Shown: positions 14,581 to 23,646, counted from the stretch's first letter. The stretch: 25,955 nt of DNA from Bacillota bacterium (GCA_023441625.1 JAEZOA010000066.1:1-25955); one strand, 5' to 3'. Translations and numbers: made by a program. Notes: a model not told the origin generated them from the sequence alone.

Positions 14581-15996
14581 GTGGTACAAATAGATTTATT
14601 TAGCATAATCCCTGGAGATTTTTTTAAGCCTCTAACAAGTAAATATAAATCTACATACATGGACTGTCTAAGGCTTGTTTATAATACTTACAAAACCGAG
14701 CTTTCTTTTGGTGTTGATAAAGAAATTATTATTTTAGTACTTGAAAACTATTTTGATAATGAATCTAATACTGATATGGTTTTTGAGGAGGATCAGGAAG
14801 TTGCAAATGATTCTAGGTCTAAGGCAAATGCTATATTGCGTAGGCTAAAGGACAGTGGATGGATTGAGTATGAACTGGCAAATGATTATAAAGTTAAAGT
14901 AAACTTATTTGATTACGCTGCAACTATGATTGAGTCCTTTAATAAAATAATAAAAAATGATGAAATGGAATATCAGAGCGTAATTTCTCAAATTTATGCT
15001 ACTCTTTTAAACCAGGAAGCCTATGTTAAGCCATATGAATACATTATAAAACGTGTATCAGAGAATACAGAAGAATTAATGGTTGGACTTAAAAAGTTAA
15101 ATACAGATATCAAAAAACGTATAGATGCTATAACCAATGAGAAGACAGCAACTGAGATAATTCAGGATTTTTTTGTATACCATAAAGAAATTGGTTCAAA
15201 GGCTTATCATCGTATTAAGACTAGTGATAACATTTCCCATTTTAGATCTACAATAATAGAAAATCTATATAACATTCTAAATGATAAAAATATTTTTGGA
15301 CGAGCAGTCCAAGGTTACATGGAAATAGAGCAAGTTGAAGATCAGGCACAAGCTGAGGATTCTCTGAGAGGTCAAATATTAAGCATTATATCAGCTTTTA
15401 GAAACTATGATGAAATTATATCTGAAATCGACAATAAAAATTCTAAATATATTGGAAGTGCAGTTGCTCGTGCAAAGTTTTTACTTACAAATACCAATAA
15501 TGCTGAAGGTAAAATTTCAAAGATTTTAGCATATCTCTCAGACCATTTTAATAACGACGAAGAACTAAATCTCTATGATGAAATTGATGATTCACTATTT
15601 GAAGTGTTTAATATATTTCCCCAAGGTTTTATTGATAGTGACTCCTTATATGTAGTGCCTATATCAAAGAAAATGTCTTTGCCTCAAGAACTTGATACTA
15701 CAATGGGGATTTCAGCAGAAGATAGGGAATTGCATAAACTGGCATTGCAAGAAAGAAACAGAAATAGATTCTCCCGAAAGAATATTAGCGCCTACGTTCA
15801 AGAACTTTTGCAAGACAAGAATGTTATACTTGCTTCATCTCTTCCACTAAGTTCTAAGCGTGATTTAATCAGAATTATTTTTATAAATCTATATGGCAAG
15901 GATAAAAAAACAATATATAAGACAACCCAAACTAATGAAATTATTTCAGTTAATGATTTTAGGTTTTGTGACTTTGAAATTGAGAGGTGTAAATAA
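14581..15996 (+). CDS. jetA: Wadjet system protein JetA (kleisin-like, type II-like)
   Basis: First gene of the Wadjet operon, 471 residues. The N terminus, with DLFSIIPGDFFKPLTSKYK, resembles the JetA family of type II Wadjet (formerly DUF5716) as I recall it, not the DUF3375 JetA of type I. JetA is the kleisin (MukF-like) subunit that bridges the JetC heads and recruits JetB. Visible are a helical, winged-helix-like first part (about residues 20-125), a long helical middle, and a C-terminal winged-helix-like part from about residue 390. The identity is greatly strengthened by the order JetA-JetB-JetC-JetD downstream. The GTG 14581 start has AAGG immediately before it, unusually close, so the exact start is uncertain. 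JetB begins 3 bases after the stop. Confidence 0.85.
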   Translation: MVQIDLFSIIPGDFFKPLTSKYKSTYMDCLRLVYNTYKTELSFGVDKEIIILVLENYFDNESNTDMVFEEDQEVANDSRSKANAILRRLKDSGWIEYELANDYKVKVNLFDYAATMIESFNKIIKNDEMEYQSVISQIYATLLNQEAYVKPYEYIIKRVSENTEELMVGLKKLNTDIKKRIDAITNEKTATEIIQDFFVYHKEIGSKAYHRIKTSDNISHFRSTIIENLYNILNDKNIFGRAVQGYMEIEQVEDQAQAEDSLRGQILSIISAFRNYDEIISEIDNKNSKYIGSAVARAKFLLTNTNNAEGKISKILAYLSDHFNNDEELNLYDEIDDSLFEVFNIFPQGFIDSDSLYVVPISKKMSLPQELDTTMGISAEDRELHKLALQERNRNRFSRKNISAYVQELLQDKNVILASSLPLSSKRDLIRIIFINLYGKDKKTIYKTTQTNEIISVNDFRFCDFEIERCK

Positions 15997-15999
15997 TAT

Positions 16000-16623
16000 A
16001 TGGAGATTTTCAAGGAAAGTGTAGTTCAGAAAGAGAAGTTTAGAATAGCCTCTAACAAGCTTCTTAATAGCTGCTTTATTATAAAGAAAAAAGAAGATAC
16101 AAGAAATGACTATATTTTTATTATTCAAAATAAAGACCTTTTTATAGAATATTTTGACTTGCTAGGTTATAAGCTCGAAATCAATGAGATGCAAGGAGTT
16201 ATAGCACTTACAAGCATAAATGGAACAGGACGAATACGGCTAAAGAAAATTGAAAGCATTATTCTCTTGATTTTAAGATTACTTTATATTGAAAAGCGCA
16301 AGGAAATAAGCTTAATTGAAGATGTAGTAGTTTTAACAGATGAAATACAGTCAAAATATAATATGCTTAAAATTGAAGCTAAGCAAAGCATTGATAAAAC
16401 AATGCTCAGAGACAATATACGCATGTTTAAAAAGTATAATATAGTTACTAATCTCGACAGTGATGTTACATTGTCTGATGCTAGAATCAAGATATATCCC
16501 TCAGTATTGTTTGCTGTACCAAATGATAACTTGAATGTAATGTATGATGCAGTTAACGAGAAGCTAAATAAATATGTAAATGGGGGCGAGTCAAATGATG
16601 ATGAAGAAACTATGCAGGATTAG
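16000..16623 (+). CDS. jetB: Wadjet system protein JetB (KITE-like, DUF4194 type)
   Basis: The second Wadjet gene encodes 207 residues. JetB is the MukE-like KITE subunit (DUF4194) that dimerises and binds the kleisin JetA. The chain shows the expected tandem winged-helix pattern: KFRIASNKLLNSCFIIKKKE, then the Leu/Ile-rich helix IESIILLILRLLYIEKRKEI that is a hallmark of this family, then DNIRMFKKYNIVTNLD and a closing segment with RIKIYPSVLFAVPND. The C terminus is acidic. ATG 16000 lies 3 bases after the JetA stop, with GAGAGGTG at 15982-15989 as ribosome site. Its 3' end overlaps jetC by 29 bases, consistent with coupled translation. Confidence 0.88.
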   Translation: MEIFKESVVQKEKFRIASNKLLNSCFIIKKKEDTRNDYIFIIQNKDLFIEYFDLLGYKLEINEMQGVIALTSINGTGRIRLKKIESIILLILRLLYIEKRKEISLIEDVVVLTDEIQSKYNMLKIEAKQSIDKTMLRDNIRMFKKYNIVTNLDSDVTLSDARIKIYPSVLFAVPNDNLNVMYDAVNEKLNKYVNGGESNDDEETMQD

Positions 16624-19600
16624 ATTGATTAATTGGCATTATTTTGTTAACGAAACCATCAATGTAAACGGCTCTTTCTTGATAAGCGGTGAAAACACCT
16701 CTGGAAAATCAACTGTACTTGATGCTATACAATTGGTGCTGACAACTAATCACAGAAAATTTAATACTGCCGCAAATGAGAAGAGCAACCGTGATTTGAA
16801 AGGGTATGTACGCTGCAAAACAGGTAATGAAGATAATACATATATCAGAACTGGAAGTGTAATTACGTATGTTGCTTTAGAATTTTTCGAAGAAAAAACC
16901 TCTAAATATTTCACACTTGGCGTTAAAATTGATTCACCCGACGAGGAAAGTAAGCTAACTACAAAATGGTTTCGTGAGGAATGTAAGCTAGAGGAACTAA
17001 CCTTCTTGACAGGTGGAAGACCGTCTACAACAGAGGAATTTCGTAAAAATGATAAAAAAATTCAGCTCATTTCTCAGCTTTCAGAAGCTAAAGCAAGATT
17101 TGGACAGCGTCTAGGAAATTTAGAGGATAGATTTTTTGATATGATACCTAAATCCTTGGCATTTAAACCTATGGACAATGTAAAAGATTTTATAAACAAG
17201 TTTATTCTTTCTGAAAAAGCTATTGAGGTTGAAACCTTAAGAAATAACATTGCAGCTTTAAAAGAGCTTGAAGACTTAATGGAAATAACAAAGGATAAGA
17301 TATCTGAGCTTAAGACAATACTTTTAAAAAATGAAGATATTATAGCAAAAGAGCGAGAAATAAAAACTAATGAAATTTTAATTAATAAAGCTGAAATTGA
17401 AGCAAAAAAGTTGGAATGGGAGGAAATTGAGAAAAGTAATCACATCTGTGAACTAAATCTGTCTAATATGCAGAGCAAAGAGGCTTCTTTAAAGGCAAGT
17501 CTTGAAAATGAAAGAGAGCGACTGACAAATCTACAAATTGCACTTGGACAAAATGAAACTACAAAGCTTATTAGTGATACAAAGTATAGAATAAGAGATC
17601 TAGAAAAAGACAAAAAAAGCGCTGATGTTTCCTTGGAAAAGCTACAGAAAATGTTGAGCAAAGTGTCTGCTACTTTGAGCTTGCTAAATAAATTTGAAAT
17701 TTTTATACTTTCAAAGGAAGAGCTTTTAAAGATAAGTAAAGCCGATGTAGACACTGAAGAAAAAACTCAGATAATATTTACCTTAAATAAAGAATTTAAT
17801 AAGCTATTTGAAGATTATAGTACAGATATAGTTCGAACTAAAGATTTATTAGATAAATATAAAGCTCAAAAGCTGAATTTAGAAAATGAGATAAAGAACC
17901 TAAAAAACAAAAAGCTAACTTATCCTGACAATACAATTAAGCTTAAAATGGCTATCGAAAAAGAATTTTTGAGGCTTGGAATAAATAATGAGGTTCGAAT
18001 ATTTTCAGATTTATTAGAGATTACTGATACCAAATGGCAAAATGCAGTTGAAGGATATTTAAACAGCCAAAGATTTTATATTCTTGTAGAGCCGCAGCAT
18101 TACAGTGTGGCTTTAGAGGTTTACAACAAAATAAAAAAGGAAGTTCATACAGTTGGCCTTGTAAACACAAATAAACTCGATATAAATGCTGTAGCAGACG
18201 TAGGTTCTCTTGCCTATATTATTAGGAGTGACAATCGCTATGCAAAAGCATATGCAATATATTTACTTAACCGTGTTGTTCGCTGTGAAAGTATTGAAGG
18301 CCTAAAGGAGCACAAGGTTGCAATTACTCCTGATTGCATGCTTTATCAAAACTATGCAGTTAGGAAAATTGATGAAAAAGTATATCATACCCCCTATATT
18401 GGGGCTTTTGCATATGAAATTCAACTTAAAAACAAACAAACTGAGCTAGAAGAACTTAACAAAAATATTAAATTTTCAAATGATAAGCTTGTGTCTTCTA
18501 TGCAAGTAGTTGAGAAGCTAAACACTTGTAAAATTGAGGTTTTAGAGGAAAATATAAATGCTCCTATGATGTCAGTACGTTATGACGAGCTAATTGCTAA
18601 AGAAAAAATAGAGCTTAAAAAAGCGGAAGCAGACCCTAGCTATATCCAGATACAAATTCAAATCGAAGAGTGTAGGGGCGTTGTTGAGAAAAGACAAGCT
18701 GAGCATTCAGCTTCTATTGAATTAATTGGCAAACTCAAAAATAGATTAGAAGCAAATATAATTAATATAGATAGCATACAAAAACTAGTTTCTTGTTTAG
18801 AAAATGCTTTCAATTTACTCTGTGATAAGGATACTGAAACGGCTGTATTAGGTATTAATAAATTTAATGAGCAAATCAAGCTCAAGTCACCAGCAACCAT
18901 TGCTGCAAACTTTTCACCACTAAAGGTGGGACTGCAAAACAAGAAAAATGAGTACTGTGGAGAGCTAATTAAGCTACAAAGCAATTATTGCAGTAAATAT
19001 GACTGTGATTTAGGCTCTGGCTTTGAGGAAATTGATGAATATATTAAAGAACATCATAAGCTAGTACTAGCTGACATTATCAAATACGAAGAAGATTTGA
19101 AAAAAGCAAAGGAAAACTGTCATTTAGAATTTAGAGAATCCTTTTTGGCAAGGCTTAAGGAAAATATAGAAAATGCAAGAATAGAATTCAAGAATCTTAA
19201 TTCAGCACTAAAAGATATTTATTACGGGGAGGATAGTTACAAATTTGAATTAACACATAACAAGAAAAAGGAAAGTATTTACCAAATGATTACCTCAAAA
19301 AATAATGAAGCTGGCTTTAATTTATGGTCAAATTCCTTTGATGATGAATACAAGGAAGAAATGGAAGATTTATTTGCAAAGCTGACTGCATACGACGACA
19401 AGGGGGAAAAAGTACTTGCCGAGTATACTGATTATCGTAGCTATCTAGATTACGATATAATTGTTGAAAAAAAGGACGGTACTGTTCAGCGCTTCTCAAA
19501 GATTTACGGAGAGAAAAGTGGAGGTGAGACTCAAACCCCTTACTATGTAGCCATCGCAGCATCATTTGTACAACTATATAAGCTTGGCGATACAATTAGA

Positions 19601-19801
19601 ATAATTATGCTCGATGAAGCTTTTGATAAGATGGATGACAATAGAATAAGCTCCATGATGGATTTCTTTAACAGTCAAAACTTCCAAATAATATTGGCCA
19701 CTCCACCAGCTAAAATTGAGATAATAGGGGAGAAGGTTGATACTATTTTAATGGCAATGAGAGATGGAACTACAAGCATAATAGAGGAATATGACCTATG
19801 A
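16595..19801 (+). CDS. jetC: Wadjet system protein JetC (SMC/MukB-like ATPase)
   Basis: The motor of the Wadjet complex has about 1068 residues. The N-terminal ATPase half has RIRLINWHYF and Walker A G32-ENTSGKST. Two long charged coiled coils (about residues 210-440 and 610-900) flank a hinge-like domain around LEITDTKWQNAVEGYLNSQR. The C-terminal half has the ABC signature G972-EKSGGE and Walker B IIMLDEAFDKMD with D1007 and E1008. All ATPase residues are intact. Known JetC dimers extrude DNA loops until the complex stalls on a small circle. GGGGGCGAG at 16582-16590 is the ribosome site for ATG 16595 (16598 and 16601 are alternatives); ATG 16580 overlaps that site and is less likely. Confidence 0.94.
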   Translation: MMMKKLCRIRLINWHYFVNETINVNGSFLISGENTSGKSTVLDAIQLVLTTNHRKFNTAANEKSNRDLKGYVRCKTGNEDNTYIRTGSVITYVALEFFEEKTSKYFTLGVKIDSPDEESKLTTKWFREECKLEELTFLTGGRPSTTEEFRKNDKKIQLISQLSEAKARFGQRLGNLEDRFFDMIPKSLAFKPMDNVKDFINKFILSEKAIEVETLRNNIAALKELEDLMEITKDKISELKTILLKNEDIIAKEREIKTNEILINKAEIEAKKLEWEEIEKSNHICELNLSNMQSKEASLKASLENERERLTNLQIALGQNETTKLISDTKYRIRDLEKDKKSADVSLEKLQKMLSKVSATLSLLNKFEIFILSKEELLKISKADVDTEEKTQIIFTLNKEFNKLFEDYSTDIVRTKDLLDKYKAQKLNLENEIKNLKNKKLTYPDNTIKLKMAIEKEFLRLGINNEVRIFSDLLEITDTKWQNAVEGYLNSQRFYILVEPQHYSVALEVYNKIKKEVHTVGLVNTNKLDINAVADVGSLAYIIRSDNRYAKAYAIYLLNRVVRCESIEGLKEHKVAITPDCMLYQNYAVRKIDEKVYHTPYIGAFAYEIQLKNKQTELEELNKNIKFSNDKLVSSMQVVEKLNTCKIEVLEENINAPMMSVRYDELIAKEKIELKKAEADPSYIQIQIQIEECRGVVEKRQAEHSASIELIGKLKNRLEANIINIDSIQKLVSCLENAFNLLCDKDTETAVLGINKFNEQIKLKSPATIAANFSPLKVGLQNKKNEYCGELIKLQSNYCSKYDCDLGSGFEEIDEYIKEHHKLVLADIIKYEEDLKKAKENCHLEFRESFLARLKENIENARIEFKNLNSALKDIYYGEDSYKFELTHNKKKESIYQMITSKNNEAGFNLWSNSFDDEYKEEMEDLFAKLTAYDDKGEKVLAEYTDYRSYLDYDIIVEKKDGTVQRFSKIYGEKSGGETQTPYYVAIAASFVQLYKLGDTIRIIMLDEAFDKMDDNRISSMMDFFNSQNFQIILATPPAKIEIIGEKVDTILMAMRDGTTSIIEEYDL

Positions 19802-20988
19802 TAAGCAAATATGAAGGGATAATTATAAACAAACTATTAGACAAATATGAAAAAAGTAAGAGCTTTACTGGTCAAAATAAGGTAAATCAGAAGTTCCTTG
19901 TTAAGATTTCTTCACTCTTTCCTAAATATGCTGATCACTCAAATTTCGAGGTGTTTCATGGTGTAAATGAGAGTGTTGACATTTTAGTAAGAAAGCAGTT
20001 TGTAAAAGCAAAAGCAAGCTCTGCCAATGTGTACAAGGATGCTATGTTGAACTTAGATAATTTAGAACAGGTGTACGAATATGTTGGCAGAATACCGAAA
20101 AAGGATGTTAATTCAACCTTGCTAATGCTACTGGAAAAGTATAAGGGCAAAAATGTAATACTAAAGCGATATTGTGAAACACAGTGTGATAGAATTTTGT
20201 CAAACAAGCCTATACAATTCTTTAATGATGATTTAGTTGAACTTGAAAATATTATGATAGCTGTCGATGAATTGTTAAAGGTTGATACTGAAACCTTTTT
20301 CAGAGATTTTTCGGTCAGAATATTTAAGGACTCAAAGACTTTTGATTCAATAAGCTCAAAGGTTATCAATCTACTAAACGAATATGGTGATTTCGCTGAG
20401 AAAGAACATATTTTAGGTAATTTAAATATTATTAAAAACCCTACCTATGTTAATTTTAAAGGTGCGGGCAGTCTATCTCTAAATAGGCAAAACCTGGATT
20501 TGTCAAAGCTTAGTGGCGATATCGCAATCTCATCCGCCATGTTGTCAGATATTGATAAAATTAAGGTTACTGGTAAGGCTGTTATAACGATTGAGAATTT
20601 AACTAGCTTTCACACCTTCAAGGATAAGGATATGTTTGTAATTTACCTTGGTGGCTATCATAACACTGTTAGACGAGAGTTTATTAAAAAAATATATCAG
20701 CAAAATCCGGATATACTCTTTTATCATTTTGGTGATATTGATGCTGGCGGATTTTATATATTAGAACACTTAAGATATCAAACAGGTGTAGACTTTCAAC
20801 CTTACAAAATGGATTTGAAGACATTAAAAGAATATATGAAATACGCTAAAAAGCTTACTGAAAACGACCGTGACAGACTTTTGAAATTGAAAGATAACGA
20901 GCTTAAAGGCAGTCAATTTGATGAGGTAATATGTTATATGTTAGAGAATAACTGCAAACTGGAGCAAGAAGCTGTTAATACGAAATAA
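19798..20988 (+). CDS. jetD: Wadjet system protein JetD (Toprim-like nuclease)
   Basis: The DNA-cleaving subunit has 396 residues. The N-terminal part (about 1-200) is the helical arm domain (DUF3322-like), and the C-terminal part is the DUF2220 domain, related to the Toprim domain of topoisomerase VI/Spo11. Its three acidic metal ligands appear intact: E266 in TIENLTSF, and D313 and D315 in HFGDIDAGGFY. In studied systems JetD cuts the plasmid once JetABC has extruded it. ATG 19798 overlaps the jetC stop as ATGA, so translation is coupled. No terminator is evident within the 136 bases after it. Confidence 0.92.
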   Translation: MISKYEGIIINKLLDKYEKSKSFTGQNKVNQKFLVKISSLFPKYADHSNFEVFHGVNESVDILVRKQFVKAKASSANVYKDAMLNLDNLEQVYEYVGRIPKKDVNSTLLMLLEKYKGKNVILKRYCETQCDRILSNKPIQFFNDDLVELENIMIAVDELLKVDTETFFRDFSVRIFKDSKTFDSISSKVINLLNEYGDFAEKEHILGNLNIIKNPTYVNFKGAGSLSLNRQNLDLSKLSGDIAISSAMLSDIDKIKVTGKAVITIENLTSFHTFKDKDMFVIYLGGYHNTVRREFIKKIYQQNPDILFYHFGDIDAGGFYILEHLRYQTGVDFQPYKMDLKTLKEYMKYAKKLTENDRDRLLKLKDNELKGSQFDEVICYMLENNCKLEQEAVNTK

Positions 20989-21054
20989 AAAGTGTTAGCG
21001 AATTATGACCCAAAGCTAATGCAGTATCAGAAGTCAGTGAATATTATTTTTTTG

Positions 21055-21084
21055 TTGATAGCCATAATACAAATATGCTAATAT
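21055..21084 (+). promoter_or_regulatory. promoter of the RCC1-repeat lipoprotein gene
   Basis: TTGATA at 21055-21060 and an extended -10, TGC-TAATAT (TAATAT 21079-21084), are 18 bases apart. They predict a start near 21091 and a leader of about 34 bases. Confidence 0.5.
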
Positions 21085-21124
21085 TGTGTATGTGTGTAAA
21101 ATAATAGTAATCACGAGGGGTATT

Positions 21125-22459
21125 ATGAGAAAACTGATTTCTTTGATTTTAATTGTGTTTATAATTTTATTTTGTTCTTGTTCTCAAATGGAAACGAAAA
21201 CTGAAACTAACATTAAAAATAATACTGAAAACAATATAGAAATGACGCCACAAATTTTTGCCTGTGAAGGACGTTCTATTATGCTCAAATCAGATGGTAC
21301 TGTATGGACATGGGGTACTAATGTTTCATCAAAAAGCAACAAAAATAATGAAAATTATAATTGTATGCTTGGTTACGAGACATCTTCTGAATTTGAGTCT
21401 AAACCTAATAAAATACAAGAATTATCAGATATAAATAAAGTAGTACCAACTTATTACGCTACATATGCTTTAAAAAGTGACGGTTCTGTTTGGGCATGGG
21501 GTCTAAATGACAATGGACAGCTTGGTGATGGAACAACTGACTTTAGAAGTTCACCTGTAAAAGTGAAAGCCTTAAGTGATATTAAGGATATTTCTGCAGG
21601 TAATGTCAGTGCACTTGCACTTAAAAATAATGGTGAAGTATGGACTTGGGGTCAAAATAATACGATTCCCACAATAGTTGAAGGTATTCCAAAAGCAAAA
21701 GCAATATTTAAAGGTGGTTTTTATTATTTAGTCCTTGATGAAAGTGGAACAATCTGGATTTGGGGTAGTATGTTTGATACATATGTTTTTAATATAAAAA
21801 AAATACCAAAACCTATTAAGATACAGGGATTAACTAATATTCAAAAGGTTTGGGCTAGTTTTGGTGTAGTATATGTGCAAAAAGAAGATGGCACTATTTG
21901 GGGGTTCGGCAACAACTTTAATGAACTAATGAACGAAAAATCCATCGATGAAGCTTCGGATATTTCAGCAGTTAAGATAGAGAATTTAAAAAACATTAGT
22001 GATATTCAAACAGCTGATTCCGAGTTATTAAATGATTTTAGTTTATATTCCTCAATAGTTACAGATGATGGTATTCCAATGCTCCTTGGAAGCTGGGATT
22101 TTGGTTTGGGTCAAAAAAAGACTGATACAACTCCAAAATGGATACCTTATCAAATCAAGAATTTGGGTAAAGTTAAGTCAACTTCTATAAGCTTGAGCAC
22201 ATGTTCTTTTATTAACCAAGAAAATAAACTATTCATTCTTGGTAATACATTTAATACATCAGTTGGCAGGGTAGGTCCAGAACAACCATATGAGGTTAAG
22301 GGAATAGATAAAGCTAAATTAGTTTCTAGTTCACTAAGTCATATTCTTGTTCTTAAGGAAGACGGTACATTGTGGAGTTGGGGTAACAATGAATTCGGAC
22401 AATTAGGAGATGGAACAACAAAACAAAATTCCAACCCTGTTCAGGTCATATTTCCATAG
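21125..22459 (+). CDS. Predicted lipoprotein with RCC1-type beta-propeller repeats
   Basis: This 444-residue protein starts with MRKLISLILIVFIILFCSCS, a signal sequence ending in a plausible but imperfect lipobox (FCS-C). The mature part has about seven repeats of the RCC1/ATS1 type. Their core K-x-DG-x-V/I/L-W-x-WG recurs clearly at least five times, as in LKSDGTVWTWG, LKSDGSVWAWGLNDNGQLGD, LKNNGEVWTWG and LKEDGTLWSWGNNEFGQLGD. Three central copies are degenerate. RCC1 propellers bind proteins or ligands, and bacterial members are usually cell-surface proteins of unknown function. ATG 21125 follows GAGGGG at 21115-21120; an earlier in-frame start at 21086 would spoil the signal sequence. It lies 136 bases after jetD with its own promoter, so membership of the Wadjet system is not supported. 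Confidence 0.85.
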   Translation: MRKLISLILIVFIILFCSCSQMETKTETNIKNNTENNIEMTPQIFACEGRSIMLKSDGTVWTWGTNVSSKSNKNNENYNCMLGYETSSEFESKPNKIQELSDINKVVPTYYATYALKSDGSVWAWGLNDNGQLGDGTTDFRSSPVKVKALSDIKDISAGNVSALALKNNGEVWTWGQNNTIPTIVEGIPKAKAIFKGGFYYLVLDESGTIWIWGSMFDTYVFNIKKIPKPIKIQGLTNIQKVWASFGVVYVQKEDGTIWGFGNNFNELMNEKSIDEASDISAVKIENLKNISDIQTADSELLNDFSLYSSIVTDDGIPMLLGSWDFGLGQKKTDTTPKWIPYQIKNLGKVKSTSISLSTCSFINQENKLFILGNTFNTSVGRVGPEQPYEVKGIDKAKLVSSSLSHILVLKEDGTLWSWGNNEFGQLGDGTTKQNSNPVQVIFP

Positions 22460-22544
22460 GTTGAGAAAATCTATATAAACCACATTTATAGTGATGCCAC
22501 TGAGAAACTTAGTATAGCTGTAAAAATTAACATTTAGGTGTTAA

Positions 22545-22667
22545 GTATACAAAGGTGGGCTTGGCTCGAGTTTCAATTACCAAGGATACGAAAATACTAT
22601 ATTAAAAAGGAAAACTATTCTTGCTGATAGCCAATATAGCATTGATCAAGCTTTAAATTTTACATAA
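22545..22667 (+). pseudogene. possible relic of a coding sequence
   Basis: Forty sense codons lie between stops at 22542 and 22665, with protein-like composition (for example LGSSFNYQGYENTILKRK and ILADSQYSIDQALNFT). The frame has no ATG, GTG or TTG with a ribosome site near its left end. It may be the decayed C terminus of a lost gene or chance. Confidence 0.25.
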
Positions 22668-22741
22668 TTGGCAATGAAATTGTTTTTGTTAGTTAGCCAG
22701 CAGGTCCTTAAAGAAACATCATACTTCTAACTGTGTTTTAA

Positions 22742-22781
22742 CTTCATATGATTTGAGTTATGATTTAGCTTCATATGATTT
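22742..22781 (+). repeat. two direct copies of CTTCATATGATTT
   Basis: Identical 13-base copies at 22742-22754 and 22769-22781, 27 bases apart start to start, each contain the palindrome TCATATGA. They lie about 25-60 bases upstream of the -35 of the next gene, so they could be regulator sites. Confidence 0.5.
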
Positions 22782-22803
22782 TGTCAGCTAAAATTAAATG
22801 CAA

Positions 22804-22832
22804 TTGTCTTAATTGCTAAATTATGGTATAAT
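22804..22832 (+). promoter_or_regulatory. promoter of the coiled-coil lipoprotein gene
   Basis: TTGTCT at 22804-22809 and TATAAT at 22827-22832 are 17 bases apart, with an extended -10 TGG. A GCAATT/AATTGC inverted repeat (22800-22816) overlaps the -35. The leader would be about 98 bases long. Confidence 0.6.
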
Positions 22833-22936
22833 AATTGAATTGTGTACTATATAAAGCTATCAATAAAGGAAAATATTTCTTATAGAATAGACATATATAA
22901 TCATTCTGTTTTAAACTAAAAGGATGTGTTCATTAA

Positions 22937-23620
22937 ATGCTTAAAAAGCTTTGTTTTATTTTAATAGGATTTTTAATATTAACGAGTTGTAGTAGCAATG
23001 ACTTGAATTCTCAAGTTTCTACCTCATACCAAAGTTCTTATTCATCCTCTGAAGAAAGAATAATTGAATTAAATAATGCTATAATAAATAAAAACGAAGA
23101 AATTAAGAAGCTAAATGATGAAAATAATCAATATAAAGAGCAACTGAATAATTCTAATAAACCAATAGGTTTGAGCTATATTGGTTACCAACAGAAGTAT
23201 GTGTTTGTAGGAGAAAATAAATCTATTTTATGGATGCCTGATGAGAATAGCCCTATTGCATCAAGCATTTTACAAAATTCATTAGTTGAAGTCATACTCG
23301 CAGGTTATACTACACCAGATAATATTTGGTTGTTTGTAAATATACCGGTATATGATACACCTTCAAATTGTTATGGTTGGATTAAAGAGTCGGATACACA
23401 GAAATACACCAAGGAAAATCAAAAGCTAATAACAGGGAATATAATAATTCATAAAGGAACAAAAGGACAATTTCCAGATGGATATGGTGAATATATTGAA
23501 GATATGGACCAACAAGGAATGATTGAAAAGAGAGAACAGGGAAAAGTTTTAGTTATATTTGCTGGTGGAAAACAAGTATGGTATGAAGAAAAAGACATAA
23601 ATTTTCTACCAATTGAATAA
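22937..23620 (+). CDS. Predicted lipoprotein with short coiled coil, function unknown
   Basis: I do not recognise the family. The 227-residue protein opens with MLKKLCFILIGFLILTSC, a signal sequence with a good lipobox LTS-C, so it is probably anchored to the outer face of the membrane. A Ser-rich stretch follows, then a coiled coil of about 35 residues (RIIELNNAIINKNEEIKKLN and on). The rest is beta-rich with many aromatic residues, including a segment that could be SH3-like (NIWLFVNIPVYDTPSNCYGW). AAGGATG at 22919-22925 is the ribosome site. It has its own promoter upstream and lies in the accessory stretch after the Wadjet genes. Both neighbours on the + strand are membrane or surface proteins. 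Confidence 0.8.
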   Translation: MLKKLCFILIGFLILTSCSSNDLNSQVSTSYQSSYSSSEERIIELNNAIINKNEEIKKLNDENNQYKEQLNNSNKPIGLSYIGYQQKYVFVGENKSILWMPDENSPIASSILQNSLVEVILAGYTTPDNIWLFVNIPVYDTPSNCYGWIKESDTQKYTKENQKLITGNIIIHKGTKGQFPDGYGEYIEDMDQQGMIEKREQGKVLVIFAGGKQVWYEEKDINFLPIE

Positions 23621-23621
23621 G

Positions 23622-23646
23622 TCAGTTTAAATAACTATTAAACTGA
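23622..23646 (+). terminator. hairpin after the coiled-coil lipoprotein
   Basis: TCAGTTTAA at 23622-23630 pairs perfectly with TTAAACTGA at 23638-23646 across a 7-base loop, starting one base after the stop codon. No T run follows, so it may be a weak terminator or a site upstream of the transporter gene. Confidence 0.4.

Larger units (their letters stand above)
22460..22936 (+). other. 477-base intergenic region with repeats and an ORF relic
   Basis: No intact gene is seen here. The region holds a 40-codon open stretch (22545-22667) without a start, two copies of CTTCATATGATTT (22742 and 22769), a GCAATT/AATTGC hairpin (22800-22816) and a good promoter (22804-22832) for the next gene. The left 80 bases show nothing recognisable. 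Confidence 0.6.

Noticed and set aside
19956..20369. 137-residue open frame on the - strand
   Set aside because: It lies inside jetD, has a Ser/Phe-rich antisense composition and shows no motif.
22742..22781. Possible CRISPR repeats
   Set aside because: There are only two copies of 13 bases with a 14-base gap, and no cas genes; more likely regulator sites or chance.
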